NCBI GenBank assembly: GCA_944407095.1
Contig: OX097180.1
Location: 124,001-188,000, forward strand
DNA length: 64,000 bases
Direction of reading: 5' to 3'
Source: Candidatus Enterousia intestinigallinarum
GTDB lineage: Bacteria; Pseudomonadota; Alphaproteobacteria; Rs-D84
Each line of letters starts with the position of its first letter. Position 1 is the stretch's first letter. Under the pieces are notes generated by a model, which was not told where the DNA came from, did no database searches, and saw only the letters and a program-made list of their open reading frames with translations. Positions 1 to 7,461 of this stretch are shown piece after piece. Both the position numbers and the translations under genes were made by a program.

Positions 1-6
1 TGTTTT

Positions 7-693
7 TTATTGCACATATTGACAGGGACCACTTAATACGAAAGTACCTGAATTATCCTTATATGTTCTGTATTGTTCTGGTATGCCGGCTGAAATAGGG
101 CCGGCCTTGCAATTAGTAATATTTGTACTGGGGGCTTTTTCATTATCCGTCAGTAACACAAAGTTATTATGAGTCCACCCACACAACGGGGCATTGCCGT
201 AAGTGTTTACTACATTATTATCACAGGGGCACTTTGTGCACGCGCCGGATGTTGATTGACTCATTAGTTGCCGGCTGCCATAAAATGATACATCACAAAA
301 GCAATACAGGTTTTCACAAGTATAATTATATGTTCCATCACCATTATCAGTCATTCTATATGATTTACCATTTGTCTTATCTGCGACCGTAAGTTGATTA
401 GCATCTGCACATTTACACTTGTTGATTATGTCTAATGCTGCATTGTTTGCACAACAATATGTATAGTCAGATTCAATGCCCATAGTTCTGCATTGCTGAC
501 TTGTAACCATTGTGCCGTACATAGTGTTGCCATATCGATTTTTGCACCACGTCGAGCATTGTGGCGCAACGACATAATCACTGCCGGTCAATGGACATTC
601 GGCACCAAATCCAATATCGCTTATATAAACACCGGAATATACCGGTTTGGCATAAAGTGCCATTATTGCAATGATAATTGTTGATTTTTTCAT
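7..693 (-). CDS. Cys-rich secreted protein of unknown function
   Basis: 228 residues. The N-terminus has a short Lys pair and a hydrophobic stretch ending near YAKPVYS, consistent with a Sec signal peptide, so the mature protein is probably periplasmic or surface-exposed. The rest carries about 20 Cys, many paired (CC, CKC, CPC, CFC), and a DNGDGTYNYTC segment. This is the style of disulfide-rich modules seen in other proteins of this window (1390-residue protein, 429-residue protein, 159-residue protein). No enzymatic motif is recognised. The start is supported by an AAAAAGGGGACG Shine-Dalgarno region. The gene is preceded by its own promoter and a ~270 nt structured leader ending in a terminator directly before the ribosome-binding site, so expression is probably attenuated. 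Its stop lies at the window edge, so downstream context is unknown. Confidence 0.75.
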   Translation of the reverse strand: MKKSTIIIAIMALYAKPVYSGVYISDIGFGAECPLTGSDYVVAPQCSTWCKNRYGNTMYGTMVTSQQCRTMGIESDYTYCCANNAALDIINKCKCADANQLTVADKTNGKSYRMTDNGDGTYNYTCENLYCFCDVSFYGSRQLMSQSTSGACTKCPCDNNVVNTYGNAPLCGWTHNNFVLLTDNEKAPSTNITNCKAGPISAGIPEQYRTYKDNSGTFVLSGPCQYVQ

Positions 694-972
694 TTTTGCG
701 TCCCCTTTTTGCTAGCAAAACAAAACCGCCAAATCAGTGGCGGTCGGGGAGTTCAAAAAATCATAATCAAAGAAATGACCCCGCTGGCCTTTGGATAAAA
801 ATCCTGTTATATAACCAGCGGCTCCCCGACAAATAATCGGGGTATACAAAACACAAATGGCGCAACTGCGCCGCGTGTTTGTACAGCGGATTTATTTCAG
901 TGTATTAAACACTGCTTTGATTATGGGCTTTTTGACGACCCCGAACCCAGTATCCACCCGGATTCAAAAATT
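694..972 (-). promoter_or_regulatory. Structured 5' leader with attenuator-like terminator (copy 1)
   Basis: On the minus strand a ~270 nt leader runs from the promoter at 973-1001 to the ATG at 693. It holds a hairpin CAGTGT/ACACTG (897-913), a GGCGC/GCGCC hairpin (859-872), and three segments that can pair in two exclusive ways. Segment B with the last base of A side, 822-830, reads CTCCCCGAC on the plus strand and pairs either with 837-842 (TCGGGG) or with 743-751 (GTCGGGGAG). An inner hairpin CCGCTGG/CCAGCGG (781-787/815-821) sits inside the long-range pairing. An intrinsic terminator (716-744) follows, and the Shine-Dalgarno GGGGA lies ~15 nt further on. The same order occurs in the leader at 56551-56791. 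No known riboswitch family was recognised. Confidence 0.65.
716..744 (-). terminator. Leader-internal intrinsic terminator before the start codon
   Basis: Minus-strand hairpin ACCGCC/GGCGGT with a 9-nt loop followed by GTTTTGTTTTG. It lies between the leader and the ribosome-binding site of the Cys-rich gene, so it would abort transcription before the coding region unless prevented from forming. Confidence 0.7.
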
Positions 973-1001
973 AGTATATGTTATTGATTGATAAAAAGCA
1001 A
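973..1001 (-). promoter_or_regulatory. Promoter of the Cys-rich gene and its leader
   Basis: Minus strand -35 TTGCTT (996-1001) and -10 TATACT (973-978) with a 17-nt spacer. It starts just past the xseA stop codon, so the Cys-rich gene is separately transcribed. Predicted transcript start is near 966. Confidence 0.6.
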
Positions 1002-1006
1002 GCGTA

Positions 1007-2242
1007 TTAAATTTTTACCACACCGTCAGCAAATTCTATTGATGCGGGACGTGCGCCATCGGCGCGACTGATGATGTTGTTTTCGTCGTCGCGTACAATC
1101 GCATATCCACGGGATAAAACGTTTTTATAACTCAATGAATTTAACATTTGCCCCAAATGAGCAATCGACTGACCCAGTGTTGACATTTTGTTTTGCATTA
1201 TGTTTGGGAACGCGGACAATGCATCCATACGCTGGCGTGCAGTTGCGATTTTGCCATTGATTATTATGTTCAGCGTCCGCGTTATATCATCCAGACGCTG
1301 CTGTTGTTCCATAACAACCTGTTTCGGGCTTTTAACAACAATCGATTCCACGCGTGCACGCGCGTTGGTCAGGCGTGTTGTGAAATTATTTGACAGTCGA
1401 TGCCACAGGTTGTCCAGTTCCTGAATCAATGACAATTTGGTCGGCACCACCATTTCCGCCGCCCCGGTTGGTGTCGGCGCGCGGACATCGGCCGCAAAAT
1501 CAATCAGCATCCAGTCCGGTTCGTGGCCAACCCCGGATATCAGTGGGATTTCACTGGCCGCAGCGGCACGAACAACGGTTTCTTCTGAAAAGGGCAACAA
1601 ATCTTCCAATGCGCCGCCGCCACGCGCAACAATTATAACATCAACATTTTTTGCGCGGTTAAAGTATTCAATGCCGGCGGCAACCTCGGCCGCGGCGGTT
1701 GTGCCCTGGACAGTTGCAGGATACAAAACAACCGTTACTGGAAAACGTTCGCGCAAGCGGTTTTGAATATCCTGAAATGCGGCGCCGGTCGGGCTGGTAA
1801 CGACGCCGATACGTTGGGGCAGACGTGGCAATGGCTTTTTACGTGCCTGGTCGAATAATCCCTCGGCGGCCAGTTTGCGTTTGCGTTCCTCTAACATTTT
1901 CAGTATTGCACCAACACCGGCCATTTCGATTTCTGATACTATGATTTGATAATTACTGCGTGCTGGATATGTTGTAAAGCGGCCGGTAATAATAACCTCT
2001 AGCCCATCTTCCAACTTGAACGGGACAGGGGTGCCGCGCCAAATAATAACAGAAATTGCCGCACCGGCGTCCTTTATCGTCATATACATATGTCCAGACG
2101 TGGCGCGTGTAATCTGTGACAATTCGCCACGCACCCGAATCCGCGGGAAAGCGGTTTCCACAACGTTTTTCAACAATGCGGATGCATCAGAAACACTGAA
2201 TATAGTATCTGGCTGAACAAATGGTTGTGGCTTTTCAATCAT
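1007..2242 (-). CDS. xseA: Exodeoxyribonuclease VII large subunit
   Basis: 411 residues, somewhat shorter than the ~450 of E. coli XseA. It is the catalytic large subunit of exonuclease VII, which degrades single-stranded DNA in both directions together with XseB. An N-terminal OB-fold (about residues 15-105, with VRGELSQITRATSGHMY) is followed by the catalytic exonuclease VII domain with RIGVVTSPTGAAFQDI, IIVARGGGALEDLLPF and SGVGHEPDWMLIDFAADVRAPTPTGAAE (short motif pieces typical of the family). The C-terminal coiled-coil-like part ends with the usual LSRGYAIV motif. It begins 3 nt after the 163-residue paralog gene and is the last gene of a minus-strand operon. xseB is not next to it in this window. 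Confidence 0.95.
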   Translation of the reverse strand: MIEKPQPFVQPDTIFSVSDASALLKNVVETAFPRIRVRGELSQITRATSGHMYMTIKDAGAAISVIIWRGTPVPFKLEDGLEVIITGRFTTYPARSNYQIIVSEIEMAGVGAILKMLEERKRKLAAEGLFDQARKKPLPRLPQRIGVVTSPTGAAFQDIQNRLRERFPVTVVLYPATVQGTTAAAEVAAGIEYFNRAKNVDVIIVARGGGALEDLLPFSEETVVRAAAASEIPLISGVGHEPDWMLIDFAADVRAPTPTGAAEMVVPTKLSLIQELDNLWHRLSNNFTTRLTNARARVESIVVKSPKQVVMEQQQRLDDITRTLNIIINGKIATARQRMDALSAFPNIMQNKMSTLGQSIAHLGQMLNSLSYKNVLSRGYAIVRDDENNIISRADGARPASIEFADGVVKI

Positions 2243-2245
2243 AGT

Positions 2246-2737
2246 TTAACGTCTGTCTAATTCTTTTTTTATTTCCGCGATGAAGCGTTCTTTGTTTGGC
2301 GTTTTCATATCACGAACCCGCTTGTTTATCGGCGTACCTAATTCATACGGTACGCGCAGCGGTGCAAACTGGTCGCCAGTTGTATCAAACGGGATGTCAA
2401 AACGATTGTCGCGCAAGAATACAACCGGTGCGTATTCCCACGCCCCCAATTTTATTGCCGACGGCGTCCATATTTCGTCGCCGCCATACAAGTTATAAAT
2501 GCATATAGTTGACAGGGCACAGAATCCCTTTGGATACGGGGTAAAGCCCATAAATTGCATATCGCCGACGTACCGGTCACGGAACAGGTGGTCTTTGAAT
2601 TTTTGCCGCAACACGTATGATATATCATACAAAGTGTACTGCGCATCAAATTCTTGTAATGCGAAACGGTCTATTTCGCGTGCCTTAGCCAATACCCGTT
2701 GGGTTGCTGCATCATATTTTTTTATATAGTCGTTCAT
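2246..2737 (-). CDS. Paralog of the neighbouring C/H/D protein, His lost
   Basis: 163 residues, no signal peptide, unknown function. It aligns with the gene immediately upstream in the operon (2780-3328): both start with a (K)YDAATQ motif, share a GFC core (C73 here, C74 there), an aromatic stretch, and a D..DQF segment. In the paralog a C...NHVWL...D arrangement resembles a cysteine peptidase or transglutaminase-like triad. Here the position of the His is occupied by the APVV stretch, so this copy probably lacks that activity if it exists. It is separated by 42 nt from the paralog gene and by 3 nt from xseA. Tandem duplication followed by divergence is the simplest reading. Confidence 0.8.
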   Translation of the reverse strand: MNDYIKKYDAATQRVLAKAREIDRFALQEFDAQYTLYDISYVLRQKFKDHLFRDRYVGDMQFMGFTPYPKGFCALSTICIYNLYGGDEIWTPSAIKLGAWEYAPVVFLRDNRFDIPFDTTGDQFAPLRVPYELGTPINKRVRDMKTPNKERFIAEIKKELDRR

Positions 2738-2779
2738 AATAATGAAATTATAGCATATTTGATGTCAAAAACAAGTATG

Positions 2780-3328
2780 TCATCTGCGCCCCAATGCCCG
2801 CAAAGAATTTTCAAACACAATCCGTTCCAGGTCTATGCCCAAATAGTTTGCAAACTTGTATGCACGACGAAACGCAAAGTCACTGCTGACATAGTGCCCA
2901 ATTTTACTATATGGTATTTCAACATATTTTCCATTTGAATCGATGAACTGGTCAAACGTTAAATCCAATGGTTGGCCAGTGAACACGTTTTCCAGCCACA
3001 CGTGGTTGCCGATATTATATTCGCCACTTGTTATCATTTTCAGGCACCATACTTCGGTTCCATCGTCCATACGAAATAGCTGGTTCCAAGTATAACTGGC
3101 AATGCCACAAAATCCGGCAGAAAAACGTTCTTGTTCAACACGCCGACGTTCGTATTTTTGTGACAGTACGCAATGGCGCAGGCACGGATTCTGAAATGCC
3201 ACACGAAACGATTTCACCATACTGACCATATCATACGCGGGGCTAAATTCCGGTGGCAACTGCAAAGATTTTACTGTTTTTAACAGTTTTTGTGTGGCTG
3301 CGTCATAATCCGTCATATCTATATCCAT
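2780..3328 (-). CDS. Putative cysteine-hydrolase-like protein (C/H/D residues)
   Basis: 182 residues, apparently cytoplasmic. Residues C74 (GFCGIASYTWNQLF), H109 (IGNHVWLEN) and D122/D126 (LDLTFDQF) have the order and spacing of papain-like or transglutaminase-like catalytic triads: Cys at the head of a helix, His on a strand, Asp on the next strand. That function is inference, not recognised homology. The start may be M1 or M5 (MTDYDAATQ), the latter matching the paralog better. The gene starts 1 nt after the tsaD stop (TAATATG) and is followed by its paralog, so it is translated in the tsaD-xseA operon. Confidence 0.75.
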   Translation of the reverse strand: MDIDMTDYDAATQKLLKTVKSLQLPPEFSPAYDMVSMVKSFRVAFQNPCLRHCVLSQKYERRRVEQERFSAGFCGIASYTWNQLFRMDDGTEVWCLKMITSGEYNIGNHVWLENVFTGQPLDLTFDQFIDSNGKYVEIPYSKIGHYVSSDFAFRRAYKFANYLGIDLERIVFENSLRALGRR

Positions 3329-3329
3329 A

Positions 3330-4460
3330 TTATAATTCTGTCAGTGGCCAACGTGGACGTGGCGCAACCGGTTCGGTAACAACACGCCCCAGTTTGTAAT
3401 TTTCTAATCCAGCCCAGGCAATCATTGCGCCATTATCCGTGCACAGGTTCATCGGCGGTGCAGCGAATACGACCCCACGTGCCGCAGCCAATTTTTCCAT
3501 TGCGCTGCGAACAGCGCTGTTTTTCGCAACCCCGCCGGCAACGACCAGTGTTTTTGGTGCCGCATCAATCACGCGCGTATCATCAAACGCATTGTTCAAT
3601 CGGTCTATTATACAATCGACAACGGCCGCCTGGAAAGATGCACAAAAATCATTTATAAACTCGTCGGAATAGGGCGGTTGAACGCGCGACAAAAATGTTC
3701 GCGCAGCGGTCTTGATTCCACTGAAAGAAAAATCACATCCCGGTTTGTCACATAACGGGCGCGGAAAATTAAACGCACGCGGATTACCAGATACAGCACG
3801 CTTATCCACAACTGGGCCACCTGGATAACCAAGGCCCAGCATTTTTGCAACCTTGTCAAACGCTTCGCCCGCGCTGTCGTCCAACGTCTGGCCAATCAGT
3901 TCATATTTTCCAACGCCACGAACCAATAAAATCTGACAGTGACCGCCAGATGCTAACATCAACAAATATGGAAAGTCCACGGATGTGGCACCATCCGCGC
4001 CATTTGCCGCCGCCGCGTGCAGACGCGGAACCAGTGCGTGACCTTCCAGATGATTTACGGCAACCAGTGGTTTGCCAGTTGTTTGCGCTATACCCGTTGC
4101 CGCCATCCAGCCAATCAACACACCGCCAATCAGTCCCGGCCCCGCGGTTGCAGCGATAACGTCGATATCGGAAATGGATTTTCCCGCCGCGTCCAATGTT
4201 TTACGAATAACGTCATCTATTGCCAATATATGTGCACGCGCCGCCAGTTCCGGCACCACACCGCCATATTTCTGGTGCTCTGGAATTTGCGAGTATATTA
4301 TATGCGATAATATGTTACGATCGGAATCCACAATCGCGGCCGACGTTTCATCGCACGATGATTCTATGCCCAAACACAGTATCGGGCGCGTGGTTGCATC
4401 AGTGTGAACATCGCCACGCAACTTGCCCATATCCATACGAATTATTTTTTCTTCTGTCAT
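3330..4460 (-). CDS. tsaD: tRNA N6-adenosine threonylcarbamoyltransferase TsaD
   Basis: 376 residues. TsaD transfers the threonylcarbamoyl group to A37 of ANN-decoding tRNAs as part of the TsaBDE complex. Visible family features are the N-terminal GIESSCDETSAAIV ATPase-fold strand, the metal-binding HLEGH motif, LASGGHCQ, DDSAGEAFDKVAKMLGLGYPGGP and the C-terminal VAGGVAKNSAVR plus LCTDNGAMIAWAG motifs. An N-terminal extension of ~25 residues precedes the first strand; an internal start at M10 or M12 is possible. The start overlaps the stop of the DUF1460 gene as ATGA, indicating translational coupling. Neither tsaB nor tsaE is adjacent. Confidence 0.97.
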   Translation of the reverse strand: MTEEKIIRMDMGKLRGDVHTDATTRPILCLGIESSCDETSAAIVDSDRNILSHIIYSQIPEHQKYGGVVPELAARAHILAIDDVIRKTLDAAGKSISDIDVIAATAGPGLIGGVLIGWMAATGIAQTTGKPLVAVNHLEGHALVPRLHAAAANGADGATSVDFPYLLMLASGGHCQILLVRGVGKYELIGQTLDDSAGEAFDKVAKMLGLGYPGGPVVDKRAVSGNPRAFNFPRPLCDKPGCDFSFSGIKTAARTFLSRVQPPYSDEFINDFCASFQAAVVDCIIDRLNNAFDDTRVIDAAPKTLVVAGGVAKNSAVRSAMEKLAAARGVVFAAPPMNLCTDNGAMIAWAGLENYKLGRVVTEPVAPRPRWPLTEL

Positions 4461-5143
4461 TTTATTTCCACCAACATTATACCAATATCGTGTGTGCCAT
4501 TAGCGCGGCGCATAGCATATTCATAAAAGTCCGTGTCCATAACACGTCCATATTCCTGGGACGCGTGCCGTAATACGCCGCCCGGTAGCAAGAATCCCAT
4601 ATGCCGAACCGCCAAATCCGTACCTATTTTATCACTGATTTGCGATTTGTCAGCAATAAACAGCACTATCAACGGTTGTGACGGATTCAATGTTCCCAGT
4701 TTGTCGTACGGAATATATTCCAACATAACGTTACGTGTCGGATATTCCGCATCAATGCCGTGAACCGTACGCAACCAGTTTTTACGGTCTATTGCAACAT
4801 TTCGCGTGGCGACATCGCCATATTGTTTGGTCACAACGGAAACGCGATTGGCATTGTTTTCCAACCAGTCGGTTTCTATAAAATGATTTCTGGTCAGGAA
4901 CCCGATTTTACCGTCTTTATACCGAATTTTATTCAGTGTTTCGACATCGCCCCTGGCCAGTGCCGTTTCAACAAACGTAGTGCAATCAAACGCATCGTTA
5001 CGAATTAAAGGGTCGGCATCAGGTAATATTCCTTCGCCCAGCGGATCCGCAACATACGCCGCCCCCAAGTATTCGTGACCGATATCGGAATATTCCGCTG
5101 GCGCACAAGCAGTCAGTATTAAAATCAGCGCCAGCCATTTCAT
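4457..5143 (-). CDS. DUF1460 family lipoprotein, amidase-like
   Basis: 228 residues when started at the ATG at 5143, which gives a lipoprotein signal MKWLALILILTAC with lipobox LTAC; a longer reading from 5194 would overlap the upstream gene and hide the signal. The FDCTTFVETALA motif is the Cys nucleophile region typical of DUF1460 (NlpC/P60-like, N-acetylmuramoyl-L-alanine amidase-related) proteins. The later IDAEYPTRNVM and VRHMGFLLPGGVLRHAS stretches supply the His region. Likely a membrane-anchored periplasmic enzyme acting on peptidoglycan peptides; the substrate cannot be inferred. It lies 14 nt after the small membrane protein and overlaps tsaD by 4 nt. Confidence 0.85.
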   Translation of the reverse strand: MKWLALILILTACAPAEYSDIGHEYLGAAYVADPLGEGILPDADPLIRNDAFDCTTFVETALARGDVETLNKIRYKDGKIGFLTRNHFIETDWLENNANRVSVVTKQYGDVATRNVAIDRKNWLRTVHGIDAEYPTRNVMLEYIPYDKLGTLNPSQPLIVLFIADKSQISDKIGTDLAVRHMGFLLPGGVLRHASQEYGRVMDTDFYEYAMRRANGTHDIGIMLVEIK

Positions 5144-5157
5144 TTTAATTTTTAACT

Positions 5158-5463
5158 TTAATTGTTTTGATTTACCTGTATTCCGGTATAGCACAATGCA
5201 ACCGCGTCACGTACCGCCATTTCGCCGGATTCTGGTAATGTTGCGATTTTATCAACACATTGAACCAGTAAATCCAGATTTTCTTCTGACGCCGCCAGAA
5301 TTTGTGCGGCCGCGGTTCTGCGGTTCAAATCGGCGCCACGCCATTGTTTCAATGTGCCATTTTCCAAATCACTGGACCGCATTGCGAAAAAGAACACAAC
5401 AACCGCAAAAATCAATACGGCAATGCCGATAAAAAACTTCAGGTATTTTTTCAAGAATTTCAT
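5158..5463 (-). CDS. Small single-pass membrane protein
   Basis: 101 residues. A Lys-rich start (MKFLKKYLKF) precedes one hydrophobic helix at about residues 10-28, then a ~70-residue soluble domain with a helical pattern (AAQILAASEENLDLLVQCVDKIATLP). Topology is probably N-in with a periplasmic domain. No family was recognised. It sits between the DUF2155 and DUF1460 genes in the same operon, 18 nt after the first. Its overlap with a long upstream reading of the DUF1460 gene is resolved by starting that gene at 5143. Confidence 0.7.
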   Translation of the reverse strand: MKFLKKYLKFFIGIAVLIFAVVVFFFAMRSSDLENGTLKQWRGADLNRRTAAAQILAASEENLDLLVQCVDKIATLPESGEMAVRDAVALCYTGIQVNQNN

Positions 5464-5481
5464 ATTATCCCCCCGATATAA

Positions 5482-5841
5482 TTATTCACAACGCACCAAC
5501 CATAAATCATAGTCCGCATTTTGCAGCGGATTGTCCCCAGGTTCGTTTGCACTCATCCAGCCACTAAAAATCTGGCCGGAATCTGATTTATTGATTTCTA
5601 TGAACATAAAGAAATCTTCGGCATCAAACGGATCGGTCTGTTTGCACGAACGCACAACCATATTCAGTTTTTCATACTGCGCGTTTTGCCCGACGGGCAG
5701 GGTGACGGTTTGAACCTTGCCGGCGGCCTTGTTCATAATGCGGATTACAGCCGCATCACGGTCAATATACGCGTGTGCCGGTGCGATTCCCATAAAACCA
5801 GTAAATATGCAAAAAAATCCAATAAGAAACTGTTTTTTCAT
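5482..5841 (-). CDS. DUF2155 domain-containing exported protein
   Basis: 119 residues from the ATG at 5841, which begins a clear signal peptide (MKKQFLIGFF...APAHA, cleavage near residue 26); the 12-codon longer reading would put charged residues ahead of it. The mature part (AVIRIMNKAAGKVQTVTLPVG, then RSCKQTDPFDAEDFFMFIEI, then GWMSANEPGDNPLQ and YDLWLVRC) matches the DUF2155 family, a small alphaproteobacterial periplasmic family of unknown role with two conserved Cys that could form a disulfide. It is the first gene of the minus-strand operon that ends with xseA. Confidence 0.88.
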   Translation of the reverse strand: MKKQFLIGFFCIFTGFMGIAPAHAYIDRDAAVIRIMNKAAGKVQTVTLPVGQNAQYEKLNMVVRSCKQTDPFDAEDFFMFIEINKSDSGQIFSGWMSANEPGDNPLQNADYDLWLVRCE

Positions 5842-5906
5842 AATCGATATATTACCGTCGCACCGCAACAAAGTCAAATTATTAAATATTCAGACATCAA
5901 AAAATA

Positions 5907-5934
5907 TTGACAAAACTATATTATGTGCAATACT
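5907..5934 (+). promoter_or_regulatory. Promoter for a probably leaderless mRNA
   Basis: TTGACA (5907-5912), 16-nt spacer, AATACT (5929-5934). The predicted start of transcription, about 7 nt downstream, coincides with the A of the ATG at 5941, and no Shine-Dalgarno sequence is present, so the AbiEii-like gene may be translated from a leaderless transcript. Confidence 0.6.
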
Positions 5935-5940
5935 TAAAAT

Positions 5941-6867
5941 ATGGTAAAAATAGGAACTGGCACGTATAACATTTTGCGGAAAGAACCAAATCCAGAAATG
6001 GCCGAAAAGGATTATCTGGAATGTCTGATTTTGGACAAACTGTTCAGCGACGCATATATCTGCGATAATTTTGTATTTGCAGGTGGCGCATCGTTGTCAA
6101 AGTCGTATCGTATGACCAACCGCATTGGTCAAGATATAGATTTAGTTTGTTCTGACTTTGACGATATTCCCGACAATCATTCGCGCAAGCAGCTAGATAA
6201 ATTTCGCAAACGTTTCAAAGCGACCGTGTTTTCCGACCTGAAACAAAAAATAGGCGAGGTTATAAATAAAAACCAACAGTTTTTAATTATGACCGACGGG
6301 GATTGGCGCGGTTTGAAAAACACGGAACAGTTTATGACATCGCCGACACTGCATCTGATGTACAAATCGGAATTCAGCACGAATCTGGGGCATTTGTGTA
6401 TTGAAATAATACCGCGCAAATACCCAGTGTCGTCTATTACGTACAGTGATATTATTCCATATTCTATTGGTCAATCAATCGGTGACATACCGACTGTACG
6501 TTATGAACAAACCTTTTGGGACAAAGTGTATGCACTGCATTCAAATTCGGTTGCTGCGCGCCCGCATTTTAACCAATTCTTTTCAAGGCATTATTATGAT
6601 GTTGCGACCATCGCAAGCAGAATTGATTTGCCGGCAACGTGGGATATGCTGCTTGACATAGAACGTCACCAGGCAAAATATACGCTAAAGCATATCGCAC
6701 CCCTGGAATCATTTAACGATGTGCACTTGTTACCCGACGCTGATACGCTGCATAAACTTGGGGTTGATTATGCTGCGGCTGACGACAGATTTTTGACTGC
6801 ACGCGACGACTGGAATCAGATAGTGCATAAATTGGAAAAATTAAACAGAAAATTAAAAACACTGTAA
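5941..6867 (+). CDS. AbiEii-type nucleotidyltransferase (orphan toxin-like)
   Basis: 308 residues. The FAGGASLSKSYRMTNRIGQDIDLV stretch (residues 46-69) carries the GG-x-SLSK and D-x-D motifs of the DNA polymerase beta-like nucleotidyltransferase fold as found in the AbiEii/AbiGii toxin family. The SRHYYDVATIA motif further on is also typical of AbiEii. Such toxins transfer nucleotides to tRNA or other targets and are normally paired with an AbiEi winged-helix antitoxin encoded just upstream. Here nothing resembling AbiEi precedes the gene; instead a metallophosphoesterase gene follows after 21 nt. An internal start at M20 is possible. The ATG lies at the predicted transcription start, so the mRNA is probably leaderless. 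Defence, toxin or housekeeping roles remain open. Confidence 0.82.
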   Translation: MVKIGTGTYNILRKEPNPEMAEKDYLECLILDKLFSDAYICDNFVFAGGASLSKSYRMTNRIGQDIDLVCSDFDDIPDNHSRKQLDKFRKRFKATVFSDLKQKIGEVINKNQQFLIMTDGDWRGLKNTEQFMTSPTLHLMYKSEFSTNLGHLCIEIIPRKYPVSSITYSDIIPYSIGQSIGDIPTVRYEQTFWDKVYALHSNSVAARPHFNQFFSRHYYDVATIASRIDLPATWDMLLDIERHQAKYTLKHIAPLESFNDVHLLPDADTLHKLGVDYAAADDRFLTARDDWNQIVHKLEKLNRKLKTL

Positions 6868-6888
6868 TACTAAATAAAGGAGAGTATT

Positions 6889-7413
6889 ATGGCAACATAT
6901 GTATTTTCAGACCCGCATTTTGATTCAGAACGCATTATCGTGAACGGCAAACGTCCGTTTAACAGCGTTGACGAAATGAATAAAACCATTATCACAAACT
7001 ATAATATGATTGTGAAAAAGCAAGATGTTTGCTATTGGCTGGGCGACGTTATGTACGACGCATCAAAAGAAAAGGTATTCAAACTTTTAACCCGTATGCG
7101 CGGACGCAAGTACTTGATAATGGGAAATCACGATCGCAATCATTCGGAAAATTGGTGGCTGTCGTGCGGATTTGACAAAGTGTTTTCTCATCCGATTTAC
7201 GATGCAAAAAATTATATTTTGTTATCGCACGAACCGTTGCCAGAATTTGGCAATGTACCGCCGATTGTGAACTATCACGGTCATATTCACATCCAAGATT
7301 ACGATTTTCCAGATCACGCCCAGTGCATAAACGTATGCCTGGAACGCACTGGATATAAACCGGTTCCATTGGTAAATCCATATATTTTGAAACCGCGTGA
7401 ATTTTCACGTTAA
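6889..7413 (+). CDS. Calcineurin-like metallophosphoesterase
   Basis: 174 residues with the full set of metal-binding motifs in order: SDPHFDSERI (D-x-H), WLGDVMYD (GD), MGNHDRNH (GNHD), LSHEPLP (H) and YHGHIHIQ (GHxH). Small single-domain members of this family include phage and plasmid phosphoesterases and 2',3'-cyclic phosphodiesterases; substrate unknown. A strong AAAGGAGAG ribosome-binding site precedes the ATG, unlike the partner gene upstream. It is co-transcribed with the AbiEii-like gene and closed by a terminator at 7421-7449. A role in reversing or controlling the nucleotidyltransferase is an inference from the pairing only. Confidence 0.9.
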   Translation: MATYVFSDPHFDSERIIVNGKRPFNSVDEMNKTIITNYNMIVKKQDVCYWLGDVMYDASKEKVFKLLTRMRGRKYLIMGNHDRNHSENWWLSCGFDKVFSHPIYDAKNYILLSHEPLPEFGNVPPIVNYHGHIHIQDYDFPDHAQCINVCLERTGYKPVPLVNPYILKPREFSR

Positions 7414-7420
7414 ATGCAAT

Positions 7421-7449
7421 AAAAAATCCCGCAATCGCGGGATTTTTTA
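7421..7449. terminator. Bidirectional terminator between phosphoesterase and rplS
   Basis: A6-ATCCCGC-AATC-GCGGGAT-T5 hairpin; works for the plus-strand phosphoesterase operon and the minus-strand rplS operon. Confidence 0.85.
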
Positions 7450-7461
7450 TACAGTAAAACA

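Noticed and set aside
694-1001. 6S RNA, tmRNA or SRP RNA
   Set aside because: No GGGGGC..tag-peptide frame, no tRNA-like end, no SRP GGAAG/AGCA tetraloop pattern and no 6S central bubble; the terminator before a protein start instead indicates a cis-regulatory leader.
4457-5194. Start of the DUF1460 protein at 5194
   Set aside because: It would overlap the stop of the small membrane protein gene and put 17 charged residues before the lipoprotein signal; the start at 5143 gives a proper lipobox.
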